Assembly (NCBI GenBank): GCA_916613615.1
Contig: OU744736.1
Location: forward strand, 12,783,724 to 12,847,723
Source of the DNA: Steromphala cineraria
Lineage: Eukaryota > Mollusca > Gastropoda > Trochida > Trochidae
Reading direction: 5' to 3'
DNA: 64,000 nt
This document shows positions 13,316 through 23,800 of the stretch, piece after piece (within the stretch, counting starts at the first letter, position 1; every line of letters begins with the position of its first letter). The position numbers were made by a program, and so were the translations under genes. The notes under the pieces are model-generated. The model was given only the letters and a program-made list of their open reading frames with translations. It was not told where the DNA came from and ran no database searches.

Positions 13316-14010
13316 TTAAATGACATACACAATCTAGGAGAGATAACTCTTTCATAACAAAATTACATAGGTGGGTTATGTTAATCATTTAAATAATCAA
13401 TATTTTCCATACAATTAAATCAACTGGACTCATGAGCTCTAAAGAGACACAGAGTATGTTGATGGGATCACATATGTCAAATTTTGAAATCGATGTTATT
13501 ACAACGGGAACCACTAACTGTTACTGAAAATAACAAGTTAAAGGCCAATCAGTACATTAGAGCGAAAATACGACCATTCAAAGTCAGGATTTTGATCGAG
13601 TGGCGCGCGCGAATTCGCCAAACGTAATTTTGAAACCTTGTCATAAGCTGACAGGAAGATATATTCGATTCGATATTGTTTATTAGGTATTGTAACGAAT
13701 AGGTAGATTAATTGGATGCATAATTTCGATTATTAAACGTGTTTGAAATGTTTTAGAAATAGTATGCATAACTGTATATATTTGCAAGTCCAGTGATGAG
13801 ATATGAACTTCAATCAGCATATGAGATAGTTTGTAGCTTATCAAAACCAAATAAAATTTTAAGAAAGATACTCTGTGTCACTTTAAATGACATACACAAT
13901 CTAGGGGAGATAACTCTTTCATAACAAAATTACATAGGTGGGTTATGTTAGTCATTTAAATAATCAATATTTTCCATACAATTAAATCAACTGGACTCAT
14001 GAGCTCTAAA
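13316..14010. repeat. 128-bp direct repeats bracketing a TIR-bearing insert
   Basis: A 128-bp segment (13316-13443, starting TTAAATGACATACACAATC and ending GAGCTCTAAA) recurs almost unchanged at 13883-14010. Between the copies lies a segment of about 440 bp whose ends are inverted repeats: AAAGAGACACAGAGTAT on the left and the complement ATACTCTGTGTCACTTT on the right. The insert looks like a MITE. The direct repeats are far too long for a normal target-site duplication. Confidence 0.8.
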
Positions 14011-14204
14011 CTTTAAAGTCACTGATTTGCTAGTATTTAAGTAGCTGATAGATGTCAACTAGAAGTCAGACAAGTTGTCTTGAAACTTAAAAGAATGATG
14101 TTCTACTGACTTACCGACTGCTATATATCTGAGACTTGAAAATAAATCCTACTGCAAGTTGATGTCAAATGCAACTGAAAATACTGATAATACATGAAGT
14201 TCTC

Positions 14205-14398
14205 CATCTTCCTACGCAGAGCCTAAAAGGCCAGTTTCCAAACTGTCATTTTATGCCTTGCTGCAGAGACTTTACTTTTCTGTGCTGCTATAGTGCCCCT
14301 ACAGACTATAGAGCAAGCACAGAAAACTCAAGGTTGTGCAGCAAGGCATAAAACTGACAGTTTGGAAACTGGCCTTTTAGGCTCTGCGTAGGAAGATG
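14205..14398. mobile_element. 194-bp foldback MITE with exact 9-bp TSD
   Basis: Arms of about 70 bp beginning CATCTTCCTACGCAGAGCC are inverted at the right end, around a loop near 14300. An exact 9-bp direct repeat GAAGTTCTC flanks the element (14196-14204 and 14399-14407). The sequence is unrelated to the CATCCTGTCTC family. A 9-bp duplication fits Mutator-like transposition, which is an inference. Confidence 0.85.
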
Positions 14399-15029
14399 GA
14401 AGTTCTCTGAAAGAAGATACAAAAACGGCTTGTTTTGGACGGATAAAGTTTTTAAATTGAAACTATTGCTATCTGATTTTAGGTTCTATATATGCGCCAT
14501 GAGCATGCACTAGTGGGTGGACACTGGCGCACAAGAAATATCCATCATCATCATCATAATCATCATATCACCTGCACCTAAAGAACATTACTGTAAAACT
14601 TGGTGGGAATTGAAATAATTTCTTTCACCTAAGGATCATATTTAATATATCATACCATGATGAAGTTAAGAAGTCATGTACATGCACTTTCTAATACTGC
14701 GGGAAATAAGATTTCACATTTTAACATTGCATACAATTTGAAATTCATGACGCATATGGTCATACTCGAATGATCATATATATAATCAAATAGGTAAGCA
14801 GGGGTTGAAATTAGTCTTTTTGCCACACTAATCATTTGGACTAGTGCCTTACTGTGCGTACTAGCCGAAAGACTAGGCAAATACATCGACATATTTGCAT
14901 TTTCTATAAATTCAACCAGTCCATCGGATTAACAGTAATTGCATTTTACTAGCCCAGCATCTTTTTCACTACTAGCCATTGGCTACCAATCTGACAAGGG
15001 ACAAATCTAATTTGCTAATGGCTTAAAAA

Positions 15030-16028
15030 AACAAGATGTGTTTGTGAAACACGAATGCCCCCGGATGCATCCTGCTCGCTGTGTCAAGGTCAAGGTCACA
15101 AGGTCAAATGTCATGGTGTCATCTGAAAGGTCTCATCACAAGGGATCCATATGTCAACTATCAAAGAGCTAGCTCTGACCAATCAAAAGTTATGACCAAG
15201 GTTAAAGTTTTTGTGGACAAACGGACAGACGGACGGAAAAGGTCAAATATCATGGTGTCATCTGAAAGGTCTCATCACAAGGGATACACATGTCAAGTAT
15301 CAAAGACCTAGCACTAACAGTATAGAAACTATAGCCAAGGTTAAAGTTTTCAGAAAAGGCTTGCTGTGTCAAGGTCAAGGTCACAAGGTCAAATGTCATG
15401 GTGTCATCTGAAAGGTCTCATCACAAGGGATCCATATGTCAAGTATCAAAGAGCTAGCTCTGACCAATCAAAAGTTATGACCAAGGTTAAAGTTTAAAAT
15501 GCTCGCTGTGTCAAGGTCAAGGTCACAAGGTCAAATGTCATGGTGTCATCTGAAAGGTCTCATCACAAGGGATCCATATGTCAAGTATCAAAGAGCTAGC
15601 TCTGACCAATCAAAAGTTATGACCAAGGTTAAAGTTTTTGTGGACAGACGGACAGACGGACGGACGGACGGAAAAGGTCAAATATCATGGTGTCATCTGA
15701 AAGGTCTCATCACAAGGGATACACTTGTCAAGTATCAAAGCCCTAGCACTGACAGTATAGAAACTATAGCCAAGGTTAAAGTTTTCGGAAAAGGCTCGCT
15801 GTGTCAAGGTCAAGGTCACAAGGTCAAATGTCATGGTGTCATCTGAAAGGTCTCATCACAAGGGATCCATATGTCAAGTATCAAAGACCTAGCTCTGACC
15901 AATCAAAAGTTATGACCAAGGTTAAAGTTTTTGTGGACAAACGGACAGACAGACGGACAGACGGACGGACAGACGGACAGGTGAAAAACAATATACCCCC
16001 GGAATCTCCGATTCGGGGGCATAAAAAG
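15030..16028 (-). mobile_element. Family-C pearl-like element with tandem core array
   Basis: Read on the minus strand it starts at about 16026 with TTTTTATGCCCCCGAATC, which forms a stem-loop (GAATC-GGA-GATTC, extended by CCCCC/GGGGG). A GTCC tract and five or six core units follow, then GGGGGCATTC and a terminal hairpin GTGTTT-CAC-AAACAC ending in a T-run near 15030. Core units alternate with GGAC tracts at about 15226, 15640 and 15940. Each unit repeats 'tgtcatggtgtcatctgaaa' and clustered AGGTCA half-sites. No protein is encoded; the open frames here are just translations of the array. Confidence 0.82.
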
Positions 16029-17822
16029 AATATCTTAAGAATCTTGCTATTTTCCTCAAACGTAATCTACCTATGTAATATACCATCTTGATGTCCATGC
16101 GCTCTGACTATATGTACTGACATATACAATTTTTTACTTTTGGCCATGAGGCCTTGAATATGAATAAACTTTCACTTTCATATTGGCTACAAGACCAGAG
16201 CTAATCTTGAACCCTGATAAGTATTCATGTTCTACAGCTAACAATCTTCCAGCTAAAAATCCCTGAATTTTAACGAACTGAGAGGGGTGTAACTTGGCAT
16301 GTTTTTGTCATATTTTAGAAGGATATTGATAAGATGGAATGCCTGCCATTATTTAAAAGCCAGCATTCTACTCACTGTATACTATAGGGTTCAAAGGACA
16401 TTTCTTGGCACAAACATTCTGTTGATTCAATGATTTCATAACCTTGGCACTGAGTGTTATATATGCATAGAACAAGTAAAGTACAGCAAGTCTCCATGTA
16501 TTACATGATGGATGAACAAGTGACCGAAATGTTCGAGAACAGTTGACAAATCTGAATAGTCATTCAAATATATTTTGATGATAATTAATGATTCTAACAG
16601 GTCAAATGCTGATGAAAAGTTAATAGCCCTAATTACAAATTTACAGTTCAGTTGAAAACATTGTCAAGTTATTGAGATCTTGGCAATAATATCAAATACA
16701 CAATTAGACATAAAACCAAAAGGAGTTGTTATAAGCAAGCCGAAAGCTTTCAAGTTATATTAGCATAAACATGAGATATACAATATGGATTGATCTAGTG
16801 ACAATACCTTCCCAAAACGAAGTGGGCATAGCCAGATTATAGTTTAATACACCAACTCAACATTCATACCATTAAAATCTGGTAATCTCATTTAAATCAC
16901 TGACTTACACTTTATCAGAAAGATAGTTTATGAAGGACTCTCACACAAAATATTTTGCATGACAATATTTTAATATTGTTTATGAATTTTAAATTGCTTG
17001 GCCTTTGATAGTCTATAAAATGAACATGGCCCTACTGCACATGTTTAAAATAGGTAAGTTCTATTTCATTGAAGGCAAAACCTAAGTGTTATTCTGCTAT
17101 CCTTAGCTAAGGAACTCTGGCTTACACCACTAAAAGGACTCTGCAATGAAAAGCCATTGGGGGATTGTTTTGATTTGTTTACCTTGTAAGCATGTTGGTG
17201 ACATGGTTGAATCATGGCACAAGAGCATGTCAATAATATTCTCGTTTTGGAAAGTTTACAAACCTCAAATAAAATAACATATTTGAAACCGAGCACGGTC
17301 TAAATATCAGAGGAAAAAACAGATCACTTTGATATACAAAAGCAAAGAAAGACTTGGTTAATCAATACAGTCAGTTTCAACACAAGGACACATTTTTTGG
17401 AAAAGCTTGGACTTGAAGCATATTTGCATAGCTAGTGAATATCCTAAATATTTACATGTCAATAAAAAGACAACTTATATTGAACAAAACTGTTAATCTT
17501 CTTTACAACATGATAGGATAGCTGAATTTACCCTTTTATCGCTTAGAAACAAAACACAAACAGCTTGAAAGGCTGTTATTAGGGCTTAATGGGTGAAATT
17601 TCAAACATGAATTCTGTATAATGAGGACTTTTGATATGTCAAATATAAAATCTTACATTTCAATCATTACAATATGGCATTTTTGGGCCTTTGGGGGTGA
17701 AAGAGTTACCGTAAACATGAAATCTGTATAATGAGGACTTTCGATATGTCTAATTCAAAACCTTACACATCAATCAATACAATATGGCATAATCTCACAA
17801 ATAGAAATATCTCAGTCTGGCA
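16029..17822. other. Probable 3' UTR or downstream flank of TMEM263
   Basis: This lies immediately downstream, on the minus strand, of the TMEM263 stop codon. It is AT-rich without other exons. Two related stretches at about 17575-17680 and 17680-17790 repeat 'atgaattctgtataatgagg' and 'actttngatatgtc', a small local duplication. No AATAAA on the minus strand close to the stop codon is certain. Confidence 0.4.
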
Positions 17823-20800
17823 CTATTCGCTCTTGTCCTTCTTCTTGACAAATGGAATGGGAGGTTTGGGCACTTTGCTGACTACGACTGACCCGACATC
17901 GTATGTCTTTCCCGCGACCCACTTGACTCCTCCCACTCCGTAACCAACGGCGCCCGTAGCAGAGCTGTACAAACCACTCGACATCCGCCATAGCAGGCCG
18001 GGCTGTGCTGATGGGTCTGTAGGGGAATAAATCAATCGGGATTAATTCAACTTCCTCGAAATTTATTTTCCGCAGAGTTTAAGAAAGTTATACTAACCGC
18101 TGCACTGAAGGGTCATATATAGAGATTATTACCCAAAGAAGTGTGTCATATGACTTTTACGAAAAGAGTGTGAATTTATGTATTACTCGAGCGAGAGTGA
18201 GGGTTATACACAAATTTGCAAGAGTTTCGTATAAGTCATATGACACACTTCAGAGGGTAATAGTTTCTTTATTACCAATTCTATTCCAATTTAATCTCTT
18301 CAAAATATCCAAGAAACAGGTCGCTTCCTGTGACGTCACAAACAATATGGTTTCATGACGGCACAGGCGAAAAAATGCGGGAACTTGTGCTACAATAATA
18401 ATTGCTAGGCAAAAGTGATATGTGCACATGTGCTCATATTGAAAATATGTCAATACTTAGTCTAAACCATATGGGTAATAAAAGAATATATTAAATTCAT
18501 TGATACTGTTAACTTCCTAGAAATTGAAAATAGGGACCATATTGGATACTTCAGCCTACATCTTTTTGATTCCTTATTGTTGAGCCCTTGCAGTTGGAAG
18601 GTATGGAGCTGGAGTGTGTATTAAAAATAGAAATTTCATAGAAATGTATTTTGGGCAGTCTTTTAGGTTGATTTCCTGCAGTTTTATGATGAAAAACATA
18701 TTGAAAGAAGGGCAAACATTGACACCAACAATTAAAACTGTAAAATTTATATTTCTTAAAATCGGTCAGCTAGTGACTAGTCTCTCACTATCAAATGTTC
18801 TTCTACAAAATGATAAAAGATTTAATCTATTCAGAACATTTCGGTCTTGACAATAAGGAAATTTACTGGTAAATCACCACTGGGAAGATTACACAGCCAT
18901 TTGCATGATTTATATATTGAAACAGGAAGATACAAAGAAATCTAAAGAGAAAACAAAATAGTTAAAATGTGTAATTCCAACAAAGTCTATGATGATTATA
19001 ATAAATAAAAGTACCGAGGGTACAGAAGCTCACCTTAAAATGAATGATGTGGTAATATGGTTTAATTGTGTAACCATCTTTTATATGATAATAGATTATG
19101 GCTGCCATCATGATTTTTTTATCTTTTAAAATGCTATTCTTCTGTTGGAAACCACTAGAGTTTGAACAAACATTAATACAAGAATGATATAATCATGATT
19201 TGTTAACAAGCAGTAGGTTTTTGTATAATTTTTTTTGTATATCTATGGCTGAATTGGTGACCATCTTGGACCTTTTAATCTTCAAAATGCTACTTTTATG
19301 TGGGCATCTGTATTAATTTCATTATGATATCTTGATTGTTTTAGGAGTATTCATTTAGTCACACTCTCAACTTCCAAAGAACTAAAAAGATGATGCACAT
19401 AAACATTTGGAATATATCCCTCTGACACAAATCACAAATTCAGCTAGTGATAAGTCCAATTGCCAAAGTAAACTGTCCAGGTCAATGTCTCATGTAATTC
19501 TAACTGAAGATTTCTGAATATCTTAAATCTTGACATATGTTAGTGCAATCTGATTGGTCAGAATAGGCTAGCAACATGGGGGTTTATGCTAATTACTAGA
19601 TATGATGACCTATGATGACCTCTTGCACCTGCATGTAGCTTATGTAACTTATCCTCTTATGTAAGTTACTGTTATTCCATATAGTGAGTGTCCTCCCCTC
19701 ATTTCAATATGCAAAACATATACTCTTTAGAGGAGAGTTGCAGGAGAGGGGCTGGAAGGATAGATGGCGAAAGGGGTTGGGGGAGGGGGGGGAGGGGAGG
19801 GGGATAGAAGGAATGTGGGATAGGTTTGCAATGGAAGGACAGGATGAATATTAAATCATATCTTTTATTAGCATGACAAACAAAATAAAAGATAATTTGT
19901 TATTCATTAACCAAAATTTTCAATTTGGAATAAATTAATTGCATGGGAACAATGGACTAAAAAACAGTTAGTGTTGGGAGTGAAAAAATTTAATCATTTT
20001 AAATGCTTTTGAAAAGGATTTGTTTGAATTGAATGATCATTATAATTATCTAGATAATCATTGTTCAGACCGTAATCAGATATAGATGATTATAAAATGT
20101 ATATTTATCCCTCACTGGCTACCGGTATGTTATTTGCCATATATATGAAGTGTCAGGAATTATGTAAAACGGAAAGGATTTATTAAAACAGTCATGCTTC
20201 AGGCTGTTCGCAGATAAAGATGATTCATACAGTTTTTTGTAACTGTATTTATAGTGTTGATAAATATTACAACAAGCATATCAATACAAATATAATGACA
20301 TTGATTTGATTGATCAGGAAATGTATTCTTTTCAATGAATTTAATGAAATCTAATTGAAAATTCAATATAATTGACATATTGACAATCTTGGATTCTTGA
20401 TAATAAAATAAATGCGTCTTTGTCAGGAATCACTATATAAAAAAATACTCTTTTTTCAGAATGATATCTTAATTGATTTAGTAGGAGTAGTACTTGGCCT
20501 GAAATCTAATTGAAAAATAATGACTTCTATGATGACATGTTGTTCCCAGAACCCCTTCAGCATGATACAATTATCATTTATTTTTACAGGTATTTATAAA
20601 ACACATGGTATTGGAACTGGAACCTGATACAAAATACCTCTATTATTAACTTATCATGTAGATTACTGAACATAAAAGCAGATTCTTGACTTGTTAATAT
20701 TAACTCATCGTGCAGTTTGTTGTACACAAAAGCTGATTCTTGACTTGTTTAAATTGTTATTTGTAAAAAGTATTACTATTAATAGAATACAAGTATACTT

Positions 20801-23800
20801 TTCATAAAGACAATTTATATACTTTCCATAAAGTCCATTATGTTCTATTAATCAATTAGGTCAGGATTACTATGCAATATACAAGCAGGCAGGGCTGCTA
20901 GCCCCAGATCCTTAAGGAGAGTGTAGCAATTTGTGTATTTGGCTTTGTGTATGTATATTTGGAGAAGCATCCTAGTGTGCTGAGCATGTAAACCTGAACT
21001 CTGGCTAAGCCCTTATGTGTGGTATTAATAGACTTGACGGGAGAGAACATGAATTGTTGTGAAAAATATATAAATTTCACAAAATATAGTTAGCTTATGT
21101 CCTAAATTGATTTTGTGTCAAGAAGAACTGCTGTTAGATATAGAAATGGTACAAATATGAGTAAAACACAGGAACTGGAACCTGATGCAAAATAACTCTT
21201 TCCACATCAACTTATCATGTAGATTGCTAAACACAAAACAAGTGACAATTTTTTGTGTAAGTTGTTATTCTTAGAAAGAACATATCGCTGTCATGAGAAT
21301 ACAAGTCTAATTTCCATAACTCTTATTGCATACACATGGCCATATAGCATAATGCTCTACCATATCAATTGGGTCAGGTTGATTATGCAACAGACTAGCA
21401 GCTGACACTATGATGCTAGCAGCCTGTATTGGGATGTGTATTAGACAGCATAGTGGACTCAACAGAAATATCTGAACTCTGGTTGACCCCTTATGTGTGG
21501 TATTTAAAGGAATATAAGGGAGATACCATTGTTCAAAATCTAACATGATGTTTAATGTCATTGGGTTTTTGCAGCTAGTTGCCATAAATATTTAAAACAA
21601 ATTAATTAATTATGTTTGTCTTTCATCTTAATGTTTTAGAAACACTTAAAATATAGAACAACTTGCATGACAATCTTAAATACTCTATGTTCAAGATAAA
21701 ATTATGATTAGTAAGTTCAAATTAGAGAATTTATATAGTGCGAGTGATCACTTGATGAAAGCTTAAAATTTAGTTATAATGATGTGTCATCTGCAGCTGA
21801 TAAGTCAATATGGATGCTATCGCGGCCATCTTGGATTCTCAAAACTGAAACGTCTACCTTTGTGGAAGGAATCACTATAGGTATAACATACTACAATATG
21901 AAAATGATATCTAGATTGGTTTAGGAGAAGTAGTCATTTTCATGAAATCTCATTGAAAATTCAATATGGCTGCTATCGCGGCCATCTTGGATTCTCAAAA
22001 CTGAAACGTCTACCTTTCTGTGCGGAATCACCATAGTTATAACATACTACAATTTCAGAATGATATCTAGATTAGTTTAGAAAGAGTAGTCTTTTCATGA
22101 AATCTAATAATTATTGAAAATTCAATATGGCTGCCATAGCCGCCATCTTGAATTCTCAAAACTGAAAAGTCTACCGTTCCGAGGGGAATCACCATGGGTA
22201 TAACATACTACAATTTCAGAATGATATCTGGATTCGTTTAGGAGGAGTAGTCTTTTTCGTGTAATCTAATTGAAAATTCAATATGGCTGCCTTAGCGGCC
22301 ATCTTGGATTCTCAAAACTGAAAAGTCTACCTTTCTGTGAGGAATCACCATGGGTATAACATACTACAATTTCAGAATGTTATCTGCATTCGTTTAGGAG
22401 GAGTAGTCTTTTTCGTGAAATCTAATTGAAAATTCAATATGGCTGCTATGGCGGCCATCTTGGATTCTCAAAACTGAAAAGTCTACCTTTCTCTGAGGAA
22501 TCACCATGGGTATAACATTCTACAATTTCAGAATGTTATCTGCATTCGTTTAGGAGGAGTAGTCTTTTTCGTGAAATCTAATTGAAAATTCAATATGGCT
22601 GCCATGGCGGCCATCTTGGATTTTCAAAACTGAAACGCCTACCTTTCTGTGAGGAATCACCATGGGTATAACATACTACAATTTCAGAATGATATCTGGA
22701 TTTGTTTAGGAGGAGTAGTCTTTTTCGTGAAATCTAATTGAAAATTCAATATGGCTGCCATGGCGGCCATCTTGGATTCTCAAAACTGAAACGTCTACCT
22801 TTCTGTGAGGAATCACCATGGGTATAACATACTACAATTTCAGAATGTTATCTGCATTCGTTTAGGAGGAGTAGTCTTTTTCGTGAAATCTAATTGAAAA
22901 TTCAATATGGCTGCCATGGCGGCCATCTTGGATTCTCAAAACTGAAACGTCTACCTTTCTGTGAGGAATCACCATGGGTATAACATACTACAATTTCAGA
23001 ATGATATCTGGATTTGTTTAGGAGGAGTAGTCTTTTTCCTGAAAGTTTACGGACGGACAGACGGACGGACGGACAGACGGACAGACGGACAGACAGACGG
23101 ACGACGGACGAAGCGCCATGACATAAGCTTACATTTACTTTGTAAAGGTGAGCTAAAAACGTGTTTGTCCATAAGGAAATATTTTTAAAAGCACACTGAT
23201 ACTTATTAGTTTATATCTCTAATCAATAACCAAGGTAAATCTCATCAAGAATATTTGTCTATGTATTATTATATCAACAGAGCCTTTACATTCTGAAAAG
23301 ATGTGATACTACCTTAAATGTAACTTCTTTGAGAGGCATTTTAGAAGTTGGAATGACAATAATGCTGAGGAATATATGGATGACAACTTCTTTATTCATT
23401 GTATGAGACATTTCGACACAGATTCTTGTCTCTACATTTAGAATCTTTGTCGAAACGTCGCATACATATACAGAACGTCATACGTGTGCATTTGGGTCGT
23501 TTGTATTGAACGAGTAGATGTCATGGACGCGGAGGAACAACGAGTTCGAAGAACGAGTTGTTTCTCCGCGTCCATGACATCTTCGAGTTCAATACAAACG
23601 ACCCAAATGCACACGTATGACGTTCTGTATTTATTATATACTCTCTTTTTAACCTTTTTAAAAGTAATTTTGAATTGCTTAAATAATCCAAGACGTCGCA
23701 CTGCGCATTGATACATAATGCAAAGAAGGCGATTACCTATGACAAGCTCGACTGATGATTTGATACCTCAATTATCCGTTTATTTTCTCATTACTTTGCG

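Noticed and set aside
15040..15980. CRISPR-like array of regular repeats
   Set aside because: The units are contiguous tandem copies without unique spacers, in an animal genome, with microsatellites between them.
15081..16091. Series of similar open frames resembling a repetitive protein
   Set aside because: They are translations of the family-C tandem core units and their GGAC tracts, repeating because the DNA repeats.
23438..23716. Overlapping open frames on both strands with mirrored protein sequence
   Set aside because: They arise from the 163-bp palindrome and are not genes.
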